This document shows positions 25,844 through 36,746 of a stretch of 64,000 nucleotides of DNA, piece after piece. This stretch comes from Methylocystis sp. ATCC 49242 (GTDB lineage Bacteria > Pseudomonadota > Alphaproteobacteria > Rhizobiales > Beijerinckiaceae): positions 3,984,934-4,048,933 of the forward strand of contig NZ_KE124774.1 in NCBI RefSeq assembly GCF_000188155.2. Reading direction: 5' to 3'. The notes under the pieces are model-generated. The model searched no databases and was not told the DNA's origin. It saw only the letters and a list, made by a program, of their open reading frames with translations. The translations under genes and the position numbers were made by a program. The stretch's first letter is position 1. Each line of letters opens with the position of its first letter.

Positions 25844-26958
25844 TCCGCGGCCGGTTTCAGCACGCCACGCTGGAGCTGGTCCGCTTCGATGGATTCGAAA
25901 AGCGCGCGGAAATTGCCTTCGCCAAAGCCATCGTCTCCCTTGCGCTGGATGAACTCGAAAAAGATCGGTCCGATAACCGTTTTCGAGAAAATCTGGAGCA
26001 GGAGCCGGGGAGGCGCGCCATCGAGGCTTCCGGCGCCGTCGATGAGGATGCCGAGCTCTCTCAGCCTGTCGAGCGGCTCGCCATGCCCGGGCAGGCGCGC
26101 ATCGACGGCCCCATAGTATGAGTCGGGCGGGGAGGGCATGAACTCGACGCCGCTCCGGCGAAGCGCCGTCACCGTCTCGTAGATGTCGCGGCAGCTGCAG
26201 GCGATGTGTTGAACGCCTTCGCCGTTATAGGCGGAAAGAAATTCCTCGATCTGGCTGGAATCGTCGGCGCTTTCGTTGATCGGAATGCGGATTTTGCCGC
26301 AGGGGCTCGTCATGGCGCGGGAATGCAGGCCGGTCAGCTTTCCTTCAATATCGAAATAGCGAATTTGATGAAAATTGAAGATGCGTTCATACCATTCGGC
26401 AAGAGAGTCCATGTGGCCGCGCCGAACATTGTGCGTCAGGTGGTCGACTGAAAGCAGGCCTGCGCCTTCGGGATGCGGATCGCGCGCGCCCGTCCATCGA
26501 AAATCGATGTCCCAGATCGATCCCTCCTCGCCATATCGGTCGACAAGATAGATAAGCGAGCCGCCCACACCTTCGATGGCGGGGATATTCAGCTCCATCG
26601 GCCCGATCTGCGCCACAGCCATTTTCGCCCCCATGGCCACCGAGCGTCGCAGGGCGAAGGCGGCGTCGGCCACGCGGAAACCCATTGCGCAAACGGAAGG
26701 ACCGTGACGCCTGGCGAAATCGGCGGCGAAACTGTCCGGTTCGGCGTTGAGCACATAGTTCACATCTCCCTGGCGGAAGAGAGTGACATCTTTGGACCTA
26801 TGCCGGGCGACGGCGGTAAATCCCATGGCCACGAAAAGCGTCGCCAGCTTTTCCGGCTCGGGATGGGAAAACTCGACGAACTCAAAACCGTCCGTGCCCA
26901 TCGGATTCTCCGCCGAGACATTCGCCTCGGGCGCGGCGGATGCGCGAAGCCCAATCAT
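25840..26958 (-). CDS. hpd: 4-Hydroxyphenylpyruvate dioxygenase
   Basis: 372 aa. Makes homogentisate from 4-hydroxyphenylpyruvate. Two vicinal-oxygen-chelate domains: [20 protein letters not shown] at the start, [39 protein letters not shown]. The Fe(II) ligands are in VDHLTHNV (His), GVQHIACS (His) and [18 protein letters not shown] (Glu). AAGGTGGG precedes ATG 26958. First gene of hpd-hmgA-fah, divergent from maiA. The supplying tyrosine aminotransferase is not in the window. Confidence 0.96.
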   Translation of the reverse strand: MIGLRASAAPEANVSAENPMGTDGFEFVEFSHPEPEKLATLFVAMGFTAVARHRSKDVTLFRQGDVNYVLNAEPDSFAADFARRHGPSVCAMGFRVADAAFALRRSVAMGAKMAVAQIGPMELNIPAIEGVGGSLIYLVDRYGEEGSIWDIDFRWTGARDPHPEGAGLLSVDHLTHNVRRGHMDSLAEWYERIFNFHQIRYFDIEGKLTGLHSRAMTSPCGKIRIPINESADDSSQIEEFLSAYNGEGVQHIACSCRDIYETVTALRRSGVEFMPSPPDSYYGAVDARLPGHGEPLDRLRELGILIDGAGSLDGAPPRLLLQIFSKTVIGPIFFEFIQRKGDDGFGEGNFRALFESIEADQLQRGVLKPAAE

Positions 26959-27110
26959 TTTCCCACCTTTCTGGACGTAGGTCGGACACTAGCTTTAACT
27001 ATTGTCGATAGCGCGCGGTTGAAGCCCTGCGGGGACGGATGGCGTCAAAATTCCTTCCCGTCGGGGGCGAGGGGCCTTCTCCCACGGACTTTGTCGGAGG
27101 AAACGCGGAA

Positions 27111-27749
27111 ATGATCCTTTACGACTATTTCCGCTCCTCCGCGGCCTATCGTGTGCGCATCGCGATCGAACTGAAGGGGCTCGCGGTCGAGCGTCGGCCG
27201 GTGCATCTGCTGCGCGACGGCGGCGAACAGAAGCGGCCGGAATATTTGGCGAAAAATCCGCAGGGTCTCGTCCCCGCCCTCGAACTCGATGACGGGACCG
27301 TGTTGACTCAATCGCTTGCGATCATCGAATATCTCGAAGCGCTGGCGCCAAATCCGCCGCTTATCCCGGCGAACCCGATTCGAGCGGCGAAGGCCAGGGC
27401 TGTCGCGCTGATGGTCGCCTGCGACATCCACCCGCTCACCAATTTGCGCGTGTTGAATTATCTCCAGCAGGAGCTCGACCAGAGCCGGGCCGCGATCGAA
27501 TTCTGGCGGCGGCGCTGGATTTTGAAGGGTGGTCTCGAGGCGATCGAGCAGGCGATCGAACCCGCGCCATTCTGTTTCGGCGCGGAGCCCACCATCGCCG
27601 ACGTTTGTCTTGTCCCGCAGGTCTTCAATGCGCGCCGCTTTGCGGCGCCGCTGGACCGGCTGGAGAAAATTCGCGCGGTCGAATCCGCCTGTCTCACATT
27701 GCCTGCGTTCCGGGCCACGCATCCTTCCGCGCAGGCTGACGCCGAGTAG
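27111..27749 (+). CDS. maiA: Maleylacetoacetate isomerase (zeta-class GST)
   Basis: 212 aa. Glutathione-dependent isomerisation of maleylacetoacetate to fumarylacetoacetate. The motif YFRSSAAYRVRIALELKG-like (here YDYFRSSAAYRVRIAIELKG) contains the SSxxxR GSH-activation signature of the zeta class. NPQGLVPALELDDGTVLTQS and IIEYLEA complete the thioredoxin-like domain; the C-terminal helical domain has DIHPLTNLRVLNYL. ATG 27111 has GGAGG upstream; the frame opens earlier at 27039. It completes the Tyr pathway opposite hpd-hmgA-fah and is followed by the leucine operon. Confidence 0.95.
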   Translation: MILYDYFRSSAAYRVRIAIELKGLAVERRPVHLLRDGGEQKRPEYLAKNPQGLVPALELDDGTVLTQSLAIIEYLEALAPNPPLIPANPIRAAKARAVALMVACDIHPLTNLRVLNYLQQELDQSRAAIEFWRRRWILKGGLEAIEQAIEPAPFCFGAEPTIADVCLVPQVFNARRFAAPLDRLEKIRAVESACLTLPAFRATHPSAQADAE

Positions 27750-27836
27750 ACGCATTCCTTTCCCGGACGTCTTGAAACCGGCGCAGATCGCTAAATGTAC
27801 GTTTTCTCCGCCATTGGAATGAGGAAGGCGGGCGAC

Positions 27837-29006
27837 ATGCGTCACTGGACCCCAACAATGGACTTTGACCTCGGCGACGCCGCGGATTTGCTTCGTCAGG
27901 AGGTGGAGAAATTCGCTGCGCGAGAGATCGCGCCGCGCGCCGCGCGGATCGACGCCGAAAATTCCTTTCCCAATGACCTATGGCCAAAGATGGGAGCGTT
28001 GGGGCTCCTTGGTGTGACCGTTAACGAGGACTACGGTGGCGCGAATCTGGGCTATCTCGAGCATGTCGTCGTCATGGAGGAAATCAGTCGCGCCTCGGCC
28101 TCGGTCGGACTCTCTTACGGCGCTCACTCCAATCTTTGCGTCAATCAAATTCATCGCAATGGTTCGGATGAGCAAAAACGCGGTTATCTGCCGCGTCTGG
28201 TCTCCGGCGAACACATCGGCGCGTTGGCGATGTCGGAGCCGGGGGCAGGTTCGGATGTAACCAATATGCGCCTCCGCGCGCGGAGGAGCGGCGACGAATA
28301 TATCCTCGACGGAAGCAAGATGTGGGTCACGAACGGCCCCGACGCCGACATTATAATTGTATATGGAAAGACGGATCCATCAGCCGGCGCGCATGGCATC
28401 ACGGCCTTTATCGTCGAAAGAGCCTTCAAAGGCGTCTCCGCCTCCCCAAAGTTCGACAAGCTGGGAATGCGCGGATCGAACACCTGTGAACTGATTTTCG
28501 ACGAGTGCGTCGTTCCGGCCGAGAATGTTCTTGGACGGCCGGAGCGCGGCGTAAACGTACTGATGAGCGGGCTCGATTACGAGAGAGCCATTCTCGCGGG
28601 CGGACCGCTCGGCATCATGCGGGCCTGCTTGGATATTGTCCTGCCATATGTGCACGAACGCAAGCAGTTCGGGCAACCGATCGGCGAGTTCGAAATCATG
28701 CAGGGAAAACTCGCAGACATGTATACGGCGTTGAGCGCCTCGAGAGCCTATATCTATGCAGTCGCGAAGGCCTGCGATCGTGGGAGAACGACACGCAAAG
28801 ACGCCGCCGCGGCAATCCTTTTCGCCGCCGAGAAGGCGACATGGATGGCGCTGGAGGCAATTCAGTGCCTCGGTGGAAATGGCTACACGAACGAATATCC
28901 GACCGGTCGACTCCTGAGAGACGCGAAGCTCTATGAGATCGGCGCAGGGACAAGCGAAATTCGTCGAATGTTGATAGGCCGAGAACTCTTTCAGGAAACT
29001 GCGTGA
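27837..29006 (+). CDS. liuA: Isovaleryl-CoA dehydrogenase
   Basis: 389 aa. FAD acyl-CoA dehydrogenase converting isovaleryl-CoA to 3-methylcrotonyl-Co[37 protein letters not shown] and [20 protein letters not shown] are characteristic of IVD. The catalytic base region is near [20 protein letters not shown], where the Glu of IVDs is located, and [23 protein letters not shown] closes the FAD site. ATG 27837 is preferred (AGGAAGG eight bases before) over upstream ATGs at 27795 and 27819. First gene of a tight run ending at 37937. Confidence 0.93.
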   Translation: MRHWTPTMDFDLGDAADLLRQEVEKFAAREIAPRAARIDAENSFPNDLWPKMGALGLLGVTVNEDYGGANLGYLEHVVVMEEISRASASVGLSYGAHSNLCVNQIHRNGSDEQKRGYLPRLVSGEHIGALAMSEPGAGSDVTNMRLRARRSGDEYILDGSKMWVTNGPDADIIIVYGKTDPSAGAHGITAFIVERAFKGVSASPKFDKLGMRGSNTCELIFDECVVPAENVLGRPERGVNVLMSGLDYERAILAGGPLGIMRACLDIVLPYVHERKQFGQPIGEFEIMQGKLADMYTALSASRAYIYAVAKACDRGRTTRKDAAAAILFAAEKATWMALEAIQCLGGNGYTNEYPTGRLLRDAKLYEIGAGTSEIRRMLIGRELFQETA

Positions 29007-29044
29007 GGCTCTGATCTGCGGTTAGGCGCATTGACGAGAGAGGA

Positions 29045-30655
29045 ATGATGCCCGTCATTGACAGTTCGATCGATACGCGTTCGCCGGAACATGTGAAAAA
29101 TCGGGAAGCCATGGCCGAACTCGTCGCAAGGTTGCGTGCTACGTCGGCAATGATTTGCCGGGGCGGCGGCGATGAGGCGAGGGCGCGGCATCTGGCGCGC
29201 GGCAAAATGCTTGCGCGCGAGCGCATCGACGCACTCGTCGATCCGCTGTCGCCCTTTCTTGAAATTGGACAATTCGCTGCGCACGATATGTATGACGGCC
29301 GGGTTGCGTCGGCCGGCGTCGTCGCCGGAATTGGTCGGGTGGCCGGCCGGGAGTGCATGATCGTCGCCAATGACGCGACGGTCAAAGGCGGCGCCTATTT
29401 CCCGATGACCGTTAAGAAACATCTGCGCGCGCAGGAAATCGCCGCGCAGAATGAATTACCGTGTATTTACCTCGTCGACTCGGGCGGCGCGAATCTGCCG
29501 ACACAGGACGAGGTCTTTCCCGATCGCGATCATTTCGGCCGCATCTTTTACAATCAGGCCGTGATGTCTGCGAAGGGCATTGCCCAAATCGCCGTGGTTA
29601 TGGGTTCCTGTACGGCGGGCGGCGCCTATATCCCGGCGATGTGCGACGAGTCGGTAATTGTTCGCAACCAGGGCACGATCTTCCTCGCGGGTCCTCCGCT
29701 GGTCGAAGCCGCTACCGGAGAGGTTGTCACGGCCGAGGAATTGGGCGGCGCCGACGTTCATTGCCGGCGTTCCGGAGTTGCGGACTATTATGCTGAAGAC
29801 GACGCTCACGCGCTTGGACTGACGCGCGCCATCGTCGCAAACCTTGCGCGCCCGACACGCCATGCGCTTGCATTGCGAGAGCCTTCGCCCCCGAGATACG
29901 ATCTCGCCGAGATCTATGGCGTCGTTCCGGCGGATCGTCGCAAGCAATTCGATATTCACGAAATTATAGCCCGCATCGTCGACGGCAGTGAATTCGACGA
30001 GTTCAAAGCGCTTTACGGAACAACCCTCGTTACGGGCTTCGCCCATATCTGGGGCTATCCGGTTGGTATCGTCGCAAACAACGGAATTCTCTTTGGCGAG
30101 AGCGCGCTGAAGGGCGCGCATTTCATCGAATTATGCGCGAAACGCCAGAACCCCCTGATTTTTCTGCAAAACACCACAGGCTTCATGGTCGGAGAGAAAT
30201 ATGAGGCCGGCGGGATCGCCAAGGAAGGCGCCAAGATGGTTGCGGCGGTCGCTACGGCCGCCGTTCCCAAATTCACAGTGATCGTTGGCGGAAGTTTCGG
30301 CGCGGGAAATTACGCCATGGGCGGACGCGCCTATTCACCGCGATTTCTTTGGACATGGCCAAACGCCCGCATCAGCGTGATGGGCGCTGATCAAGCGGTC
30401 AGTGTCCTGTCGCGCGTGCGACGCAGGTCGCTCGAGTCGCGCGGCGAAAGCTGGTCGCCAGAAGCAGAGGACGCGTTCGCGGCGCCGATACGCGAACAAT
30501 ATGAACGGCAGGGTGATCCGCTCTTTTCAAGTGCGCGACTCTGGGATGACGGCATTATCGACCCGATGGATACGCGTCGCGTGTTGGCGCTCGCATTGTC
30601 GGCGTCCTTGAATGCGCCGATCGAGAAAACCAATTTTTCCTTGTTCCGCATGTGA
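29045..30655 (+). CDS. liuB: Methylcrotonyl-CoA carboxylase beta (carboxyltransferase) subunit
   Basis: 536 aa. Transfers carboxyl from carboxybiotin to 3-methylcrotonyl-CoA in leucine degradation. The two carboxyltransferase domains are visible: [62 protein letters not shown] and, in the second, [40 protein letters not shown] and [34 protein letters not shown] marks MCC rather than propionyl-CoA carboxylase. It pairs with the alpha subunit at 31458. Confidence 0.95.
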   Translation: MMPVIDSSIDTRSPEHVKNREAMAELVARLRATSAMICRGGGDEARARHLARGKMLARERIDALVDPLSPFLEIGQFAAHDMYDGRVASAGVVAGIGRVAGRECMIVANDATVKGGAYFPMTVKKHLRAQEIAAQNELPCIYLVDSGGANLPTQDEVFPDRDHFGRIFYNQAVMSAKGIAQIAVVMGSCTAGGAYIPAMCDESVIVRNQGTIFLAGPPLVEAATGEVVTAEELGGADVHCRRSGVADYYAEDDAHALGLTRAIVANLARPTRHALALREPSPPRYDLAEIYGVVPADRRKQFDIHEIIARIVDGSEFDEFKALYGTTLVTGFAHIWGYPVGIVANNGILFGESALKGAHFIELCAKRQNPLIFLQNTTGFMVGEKYEAGGIAKEGAKMVAAVATAAVPKFTVIVGGSFGAGNYAMGGRAYSPRFLWTWPNARISVMGADQAVSVLSRVRRRSLESRGESWSPEAEDAFAAPIREQYERQGDPLFSSARLWDDGIIDPMDTRRVLALALSASLNAPIEKTNFSLFRM

Positions 30656-30661
30656 GGGGAA

Positions 30662-31468
30662 ATGAGCGACCTGCTGGAAAGGACTGACGCGCGCGGCGTG
30701 ACGACGCTGACATTGAATCGCCCTGGACGCCGAAATGCGCTCGACGATATGCTCGTCGTACATCTGACCGAGGCGTTGCGACGGCTCGAAGCGGCGCCGG
30801 ACGTCCGAATTGTCGTTTTGATGGGCGCCGGCGAGAGCTTCTGCTCAGGCGGAGACATCGAATGGATGAAAAGACTGGCGAATGGCGCGCCGGAACACAA
30901 TGAGGCGGACGCGCTCGCTCTCGCCGAGCTCATGAAAACGCTGGACCAGTTGTCGAAGCCGACGATCGCGGTAGCGCATGGCGCCGTCTACGGCGGCGGC
31001 GTCGGGCTGGTCGCCTGCTGCGACGTCGGCGTTGCATCGGAAGGCGCAAGTTTTTGTCTGAGCGAAGTGAGGCTCGGTCTTATTCCTGCAGTAGTCGGTC
31101 CTTACGTGACGAGGTCGATCGGGATACGCCAAGCGCGCCGCTACTTCGTCACGGCCGAGGTAATCGGCGCCAGGCGCGCAGCGGACATCGGACTCATCCA
31201 CGATCTTGCGCAAGAAGCGGAGTTGCCGAAGCTGCTCGATCGGATCATCGAGGCAATTTTGCTTGGCGCGCCTTGCGCGCAGGCAGACGCGAAGGCTCTG
31301 ATGCGCCTGTGCGAAGGGAGGTCCATCGACGAGCAGTTGGTGATGGAGACGGCGCAAAGGTTGGCGGCGCGCCGCGTATCGTCCGAGGGGCGCGAAGGAT
31401 TGAGCGCTTTCCTCGAAAAGCGCGCGCCATGGTGGCGCGCAGGGCCGGGCGGCGCGAATGTTTCATAA
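30662..31468 (+). CDS. liuC: Methylglutaconyl-CoA hydratase, enoyl-CoA hydratase family
   Basis: 268 aa crotonase-fold protein. TLNRPGRRNALDDM, GAGESFCSGGDIEWMK (oxyanion hole), KPTIAVAHGAVYGGGVGLVACCD and FCLSEVRLGLIPAVVGPYV fit LiuC. Between the two MCC subunit genes, the expected role is hydration of 3-methylglutaconyl-CoA to HMG-CoA. No separate methacrylyl-CoA hydratase is present for valine, so this enzyme may serve both. GAGGGGA precedes ATG 30662; the end overlaps the next gene by 11 bases. Confidence 0.88.
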   Translation: MSDLLERTDARGVTTLTLNRPGRRNALDDMLVVHLTEALRRLEAAPDVRIVVLMGAGESFCSGGDIEWMKRLANGAPEHNEADALALAELMKTLDQLSKPTIAVAHGAVYGGGVGLVACCDVGVASEGASFCLSEVRLGLIPAVVGPYVTRSIGIRQARRYFVTAEVIGARRAADIGLIHDLAQEAELPKLLDRIIEAILLGAPCAQADAKALMRLCEGRSIDEQLVMETAQRLAARRVSSEGREGLSAFLEKRAPWWRAGPGGANVS

Positions 31469-33470
31469 ATTGCTGATCGCCAATCGAGGGGAAATCGCCT
31501 GTCGTATTGCAAGAACAGCGCGACGGATGGGTATTGCAACAGTCGCAGTCTATTCAGAAGCCGATAAGGCGGCGCTCCATGTCGAGGTCGCCGATGAGGC
31601 CTGGCCGATTGGCCCTGCGCCAGCTCGGGAAAGTTACCTTTCAATTGACAAGATATTGGACATTGCGCGGCGCTCGGGCGCGCAGGCGATACACCCCGGA
31701 TATGGGTTCCTCGCAGAGAATGCGGACTTCGCGGAACGCTGCTCGCAGGCTGGCGTGATTTTTGTTGGGCCGCCGCCAAACGCGATGCGATTAATGGGCT
31801 CCAAGGGGTCGGCGAAATCGTTGATGGAACGGGTGGGGGTGCCGATATTGCCGGGCTATCACGGAGCCGCGACGGACGAGGCGACCATGTCGGCCGCCGC
31901 CGAAAATATTGGCTTTCCGCTTCTCGTCAAAGCTTCGGCCGGCGGCGGCGGGCGAGGTATGCGTGTCGTTCGGAGAATGAGTGAACTAGCCGCCGCTCTC
32001 GAAAGCGCGGCGCGCGAAGCTGTGGGGTCCTTCGGCGACGGGCGATTGTTGCTCGAGAAATATCTGTTGCGGCCGCGGCATATCGAAATCCAGATTTTCG
32101 CCGACGCATATGGTGAAGTGGATACTTTTATTGAAAGAGATTGCTCGATACAGCGGCGTCATCAGAAAATATTGGAAGAGACGCCCGCGTGCGGGCTCTC
32201 CGAAAATATGCGCCGCGAGATGCGCGCCGCAGCCGCGAATGCGGCGCGCGCGGCGGGCTACGTCGGCGCGGGAACGATCGAATTCCTCTGCCAGGACGAC
32301 GCGTTTTATTTTCTCGAGATGAATACGCGGTTGCAAGTGGAGCACCCAGTGACGGAAATGGTCACAGGTCTGGATTTGGTGGAATGGCAGTTTCGTGTTG
32401 CCTGCGGGGAGCCCTTGCCGGTGAAGCAGGATGCGCTCGTCATGCGGGGTTGCGCGATCGAAGCGCGTATCTGCGCCGAAGATCCAGCGCGCGATTTTCT
32501 TCCTTCCATCGGAGTGATCGAGCATTTCCGAAAGCCCGGCGAGAGCGTGACGGTTCGTGTGGACACCGGGGTCCGGCGCGGCGATCGCGTGACCCAGCAT
32601 TATGACTCGCTGATCGCAAAACTTGTTGTTTACGACGGGACGCGTGGCGACGCCATACAAAGACTGCAAGAAGCACTCGATTCAACCGAGCTGGTCGGCG
32701 TAGCGACCAATCTCGATTTTTTAAGAGCGCTTGCGCGCGATCCACGCTTTCTCGACGGCTCGTACGATACCGGTTTCATCGAGGCCGCTGGAGATGAACT
32801 GACGGTCACACACACAAGCCCGCAAGACGATATGATATTTATCCTGGCGGCGGGGACGGCGATGTGGATAGCCGACCTGCATGAGCGTGATAATTGCGCC
32901 GCGAGGGAGATCGGCGACCCGTGGTCGCCATGGTCGCAATGCGATGCATGGCGCGTTCATGGAAGAGGCTATTTCGGCTTGCGCTTCAGTCTGGACGGCG
33001 AGATACATTGCGCGCGCGTGCTTCCACATTCCGACGGCGACTTTCAACTCGACGCATTTTCGCAATCTGTCATCGTGGTGGCTATACGTGACGGTGACAG
33101 GACAAATGTGCGCGTCGATGGCGTCAAGCGTGAGCTCGGGATTGTACGGCGAGACGATGGCTGTGTCGTCATTCTGGCAGGGCGCAACCATCATCTCCAT
33201 CTCATCGATCCCTTGTCGCCCGCTCCAAATGAAACCGCCGCCGAGCGAAGCCTGAGCACGCCATTTCCGGCGAGAGTGACGCGGGTCCTCGTCGACGCGG
33301 GCGAGAGCGTGAGGAAAGGCGCCCCTCTCGTCGTTCTCGAAGCAATGAAGATGGAGGTGACGCTGACGGCGCCGCGCGACGGCATGGTTGCAAGCGTCCA
33401 TTGTGTCGAAGGAGAAACCGCTAGGGAGGGCGCCGAATTGATAGAGCTTGTCGACGAGGCGCCGACATGA
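31458..33470 (+). CDS. liuD: Methylcrotonyl-CoA carboxylase alpha (biotin carboxylase/biotin carrier) subunit
   Basis: 670 aa. Biotin carboxylase domain first ([38 protein letters not shown]-grasp [30 protein letters not shown]), then a middle domain. At the C-terminus is the biotinyl domain with the lysine in [15 protein letters not shown]. Carboxylates biotin with bicarbonate and ATP and passes it to LiuB. Biotinylation needs BirA, encoded elsewhere. It overlaps liuC by 11 bases and the HMG-CoA lyase gene by four. Confidence 0.95.
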   Translation: MFHKLLIANRGEIACRIARTARRMGIATVAVYSEADKAALHVEVADEAWPIGPAPARESYLSIDKILDIARRSGAQAIHPGYGFLAENADFAERCSQAGVIFVGPPPNAMRLMGSKGSAKSLMERVGVPILPGYHGAATDEATMSAAAENIGFPLLVKASAGGGGRGMRVVRRMSELAAALESAAREAVGSFGDGRLLLEKYLLRPRHIEIQIFADAYGEVDTFIERDCSIQRRHQKILEETPACGLSENMRREMRAAAANAARAAGYVGAGTIEFLCQDDAFYFLEMNTRLQVEHPVTEMVTGLDLVEWQFRVACGEPLPVKQDALVMRGCAIEARICAEDPARDFLPSIGVIEHFRKPGESVTVRVDTGVRRGDRVTQHYDSLIAKLVVYDGTRGDAIQRLQEALDSTELVGVATNLDFLRALARDPRFLDGSYDTGFIEAAGDELTVTHTSPQDDMIFILAAGTAMWIADLHERDNCAAREIGDPWSPWSQCDAWRVHGRGYFGLRFSLDGEIHCARVLPHSDGDFQLDAFSQSVIVVAIRDGDRTNVRVDGVKRELGIVRRDDGCVVILAGRNHHLHLIDPLSPAPNETAAERSLSTPFPARVTRVLVDAGESVRKGAPLVVLEAMKMEVTLTAPRDGMVASVHCVEGETAREGAELIELVDEAPT

Positions 33471-34372
33471 CATTGCCCGAGAAGGTGCGCATCGTCGAAG
33501 TCGGTCCCCGCGACGGTCTCCAGAACGAAGCCGCGATCCTCTCGATCGACGCCAGGGCGCAATTGATAAGGCTTCTGGCGAAGGCCGGATTGACTCGCAT
33601 CGAGGCGGGAAGTTTCGTTTCATCGAAATCGGTTCCCCAGATGGCGGCGAGCGGCGAAGTCCTCGCGCGTTTGGCCTCAGGCACGGGTGCAAGATTGTCC
33701 GTTCTGGCGGCGAATTTGGTGGGTCTGGAGGCGGCGCTCGCCGCTGGCGCAAAGGAGATCGCGGTGTTTGCCTCCGCGACGGAGACCTTCTCGCGCAGTA
33801 ATCTCAACTGCTCGATTGATGAGAGTCTGGATCGTTTTGCGCATGTCGCCGGGGCGGCGAGAAGGCGTGGGGTCGTGGTTCGCGGCTATGTCTCCTGCGT
33901 TCTCGGCTGCCCCTATGAAGGCAAGGTGTCGCCCGCGCGCGTAGCGGAGATCGCCGGAAGGCTTCGCGAGATGGGATGCTATGAAATCTCTCTTGGCGAC
34001 ACGATTGGCGTCGGCACGCCCCTGGTGGCGCGGAACCTTGTTGAAGTAGTGTCGCGCGAGACGCCGATCGAAAGCCTCGCGGTTCATTTTCATGACACAT
34101 ATGGGCAGGCGCTGGCGAATATATTCTCCTGCCTTGAGGCGGGGGTGTCCGTTGTCGACAGTTCGGTCGCAGGGCTTGGCGGGTGCCCCCATGCGCCCGG
34201 AGCCGCCGGCAATGTCGCAACTGAGGACCTCGTATACATGCTGGATGGCATGGGGATCGAAACGGGCGTCGATCTCGACGCTTTACTGGAAGCCGGCGCA
34301 TTCATCTGCGGGGAGTTGGGTCGCAAGCCAGCGGGTCGCGTCGCGCAAGCTTTTGCCGCCCGGAGGAACTGA
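33467..34372 (+). CDS. liuE: Hydroxymethylglutaryl-CoA lyase
   Basis: 301 aa TIM-barrel lyase, HMG-CoA to acetyl-CoA and acetoacetate. [19 protein letters not shown] is the metal/catalytic start; [50 protein letters not shown] (metal His) and the signature [19 protein letters not shown] with the essential Cys are all present. ATGA overlap with liuD. It closes the leucine route; the thiolase at 36747 can process acetoacetyl-CoA made from its product. Confidence 0.95.
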   Translation: MTLPEKVRIVEVGPRDGLQNEAAILSIDARAQLIRLLAKAGLTRIEAGSFVSSKSVPQMAASGEVLARLASGTGARLSVLAANLVGLEAALAAGAKEIAVFASATETFSRSNLNCSIDESLDRFAHVAGAARRRGVVVRGYVSCVLGCPYEGKVSPARVAEIAGRLREMGCYEISLGDTIGVGTPLVARNLVEVVSRETPIESLAVHFHDTYGQALANIFSCLEAGVSVVDSSVAGLGGCPHAPGAAGNVATEDLVYMLDGMGIETGVDLDALLEAGAFICGELGRKPAGRVAQAFAARRN

Positions 34373-34474
34373 GCGAGTCGCGAGCCGATGGAAGCCTTGC
34401 CGGAACCGGTTGTCCGCGACAGATTCAAAAAAGCGCAAAAGCGTTGTTGCATTTTGCTGACGAGATGCGAAGCG

Positions 34475-35629
34475 ATGCAGTACTTGTTCGGATTGAGCGA
34501 CGAACAATTGGCCATACGCGAGATGGCGATGAACTTCGCGCGCGAAAGGATCGCTCCTTACGCGGTCGAATGGGACAGGGAGAAGTTCTTCCCAGTCGAC
34601 ACGCTCCGGGAAGCGGCAGCCTTGGGAATGGCTGCGATTACGGTCGGCGAGGAACACGGTGGCGCAGCCCTCAGCCGCTTCGACGCGGCATTGATATTCG
34701 AAGCGTTGGCGAACGGCTGCCCCACGATCGCCGCCTATCTCTCGATTCACAATATGTGCGCCGGAATGATCGACGTTTTCGGTTCGCCGCGTCAGCGCCG
34801 GGAATGGTTGCCGCGTCTTGTTTCCATGGAGACGCTGTCGAGCTACTGCCTCACCGAACCCGGCTGCGGCTCCGACGCGGCGGCGCTGCGCACGCGAGCA
34901 GAACGCGACGGAGACGTTTACGTTGTTAATGGAGAAAAGCAGTTTATCTCGGGCGCGTCCGCCGGCGGCGATCGGCATCTTTATATTGTGATGGCTCGCA
35001 CTGGGCAGGATGGTCCCGGCGGCGTGTCGACCTTTGTCATCGAAGGCACATCGCATGGCATGCGCTTCGGGAGCAATGAGCGAAAGATGGGCTGGAATGC
35101 GCAGCCGACGCGGGCGATATTTTTCGAAAATTGCCGTGTCCCAGCGGAAAATATGTTGGGAGAGGAGGGCGCGGGATTCAAGATCGCCATGGCGGGCCTG
35201 GATGGCGGCCGACTGAACATCGGGGCCTGTTCGCTCGGCGGAGCTCAATCCACCCTGATGAAAACTCTTGATTATATGCGTGAGCGAAAGGCTTTCGGAA
35301 AACCGCTCGATGATTTTCAGGCCCTGCAATTCCGTCTCGCAGACATGGCGACCGGATTGGAGACGGCGCGGGCCTTGCTGTGGCGTGCCGCTGCGGCGCT
35401 CGACGCAAAGGCGAAGGATGCGTCAATTCTCTGCGCCATGGCCAAGCGCGTCGCGACCGATGTGGGTTTCGACGTCGCCAACAACGCTTTGCAATTGCAT
35501 GGGGGCTACGGCTATCTCTGCGACTATGGCGTCGAAAAGATCGTTCGTGATCTGCGGGTCCATCAAATCCTGGAGGGAACGAATGAAATCATGCGATTGA
35601 TCGTGGCTCGCAATCTGTTACGAAGCTGA
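34475..35629 (+). CDS. Isobutyryl-CoA dehydrogenase-type acyl-CoA dehydrogenase
   Basis: 384 aa. Likely oxidises isobutyryl-CoA (valine) and perhaps 2-methylbutyryl-CoA (isoleucine) with FAD. YCLTEPGCGSDAAALRTRAE, EKQFISGASAGGDRHLYIVMARTG, and the C-terminal LDGGRLNIGACSLGGAQ and LQLHGGYGYLCDYGVEKIVRDLRVHQILEGTNEIMR-type signatures match isobutyryl-CoA dehydrogenases. ATG 34475 (MQYLFGLSDEQLAIREM) is the family start; the frame is open to 34388, which lacks similarity. Followed eight bases later by the 3-hydroxyisobutyryl-CoA hydrolase, which supports the valine assignment. Confidence 0.85.
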   Translation: MQYLFGLSDEQLAIREMAMNFARERIAPYAVEWDREKFFPVDTLREAAALGMAAITVGEEHGGAALSRFDAALIFEALANGCPTIAAYLSIHNMCAGMIDVFGSPRQRREWLPRLVSMETLSSYCLTEPGCGSDAAALRTRAERDGDVYVVNGEKQFISGASAGGDRHLYIVMARTGQDGPGGVSTFVIEGTSHGMRFGSNERKMGWNAQPTRAIFFENCRVPAENMLGEEGAGFKIAMAGLDGGRLNIGACSLGGAQSTLMKTLDYMRERKAFGKPLDDFQALQFRLADMATGLETARALLWRAAAALDAKAKDASILCAMAKRVATDVGFDVANNALQLHGGYGYLCDYGVEKIVRDLRVHQILEGTNEIMRLIVARNLLRS

Positions 35630-35636
35630 GGATTGC

Positions 35637-36701
35637 ATGACAAGCAACGAACTTCTCGTTTCACGCGTCGGTCGCCTCGGGCGTATAATTCTCAATCGGC
35701 CAAAAGCGCTGAATAGTCTGACCCTCGGTATGGTGCGATCCTTTTCTGCGGCGCTCGACGAGTTCGGAGCCGATCCCGAAATCCTGGCCGTTTTGGTTAG
35801 TGGAGAAGGCGAACGCGGGCTTTGCGCCGGCGGCGACATTCGTACGCTCTACGATCTTCGCGATAAGAACAAGGACTATTACAAGATCTTCTGGCGGGAG
35901 GAATATCAGCTCAACGCGCGTATCGCGTCATTTCCCAAGGTCTTTATCGTTATCATGGATGGCCTCGTCATGGGCGGCGGCGTGGGGATTTCAGCGCATG
36001 GCAATCGCCGGCTCGTTACGGAGCGCACACGGATCGCCATGCCGGAAACCGGTATCGGCTTCATCCCCGACGTAGGCGGCACATGGCTTCTTACTCGCAA
36101 TGGCGGCGCTGGCGTCTATATGGCTTTGTCGGGAGCGGCGGTCACGGCGACGGACGCAATTCATGTTGGGCTGGCCGACATGGCGATCAGATCGCATGAC
36201 GCCGCCGAACTGGAGAGGCGCTTGTCGACGATCGTGGAAGCGAAGGACGTCGACGCGATCCTTCGGACTTTCGAGGAGGAAGCCGCCGTGGGAATTTTCG
36301 AGCGGAACAAAACTTTGCTGGACACGGCGATGGCGCACAGCAGCGTCGAGGAGATCATCGCAGCGCTTTATTCTGCCAATACAGAATTCGCCGTCGCCGC
36401 CGCAAACCAAATTTCGCAAAAGTCGCCGACGAGCCTGAAGGTGACGCACGCCTTACTGAGTCGCGCCGCCGCCGCGGACCACCTGGAGACATGCCTCACG
36501 AACGAGTTTCGCGCCGCTTGCAGTCTGTTGCATTCGCACGATCTTTATGAGGGTATTCGCGCCGCTGTCGTTGACAAGGACCGAAATCCGAAATGGTCGC
36601 CGGCGACGCTCGCAGAGGTCGACGAACGAACGGTTGCCGAGATTCTGAGGGGCGACGGCGATCAGGAACCTGTTTTTCGAGCCTGGGCGGAGTTGGCCTG
36701 A
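35637..36701 (+). CDS. 3-Hydroxyisobutyryl-CoA hydrolase (enoyl-CoA hydratase/isomerase family)
   Basis: 354 aa. Releases free 3-hydroxyisobutyrate, the substrate of MmsB. ILNRPKALNSLTLGMVRSF, GLCAGGDIRTLYDLR, VIMDGLVMGGGVGISAHGN and MPETGIGFIPDVGGTWLLTR are the signatures of this crotonase branch, which is longer than ordinary hydratases. SLKVTHALLSRAAAA and DKDRNPKWSPATL near the end also fit. It overlaps no neighbour; eight bases after the isobutyryl-CoA dehydrogenase, 45 before the thiolase. Confidence 0.92.
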   Translation: MTSNELLVSRVGRLGRIILNRPKALNSLTLGMVRSFSAALDEFGADPEILAVLVSGEGERGLCAGGDIRTLYDLRDKNKDYYKIFWREEYQLNARIASFPKVFIVIMDGLVMGGGVGISAHGNRRLVTERTRIAMPETGIGFIPDVGGTWLLTRNGGAGVYMALSGAAVTATDAIHVGLADMAIRSHDAAELERRLSTIVEAKDVDAILRTFEEEAAVGIFERNKTLLDTAMAHSSVEEIIAALYSANTEFAVAAANQISQKSPTSLKVTHALLSRAAAADHLETCLTNEFRAACSLLHSHDLYEGIRAAVVDKDRNPKWSPATLAEVDERTVAEILRGDGDQEPVFRAWAELA

Positions 36702-36746
36702 AAATCGAGCAGGCTTCGCATTTACTTGGACAGGAAGGGCGTTCCG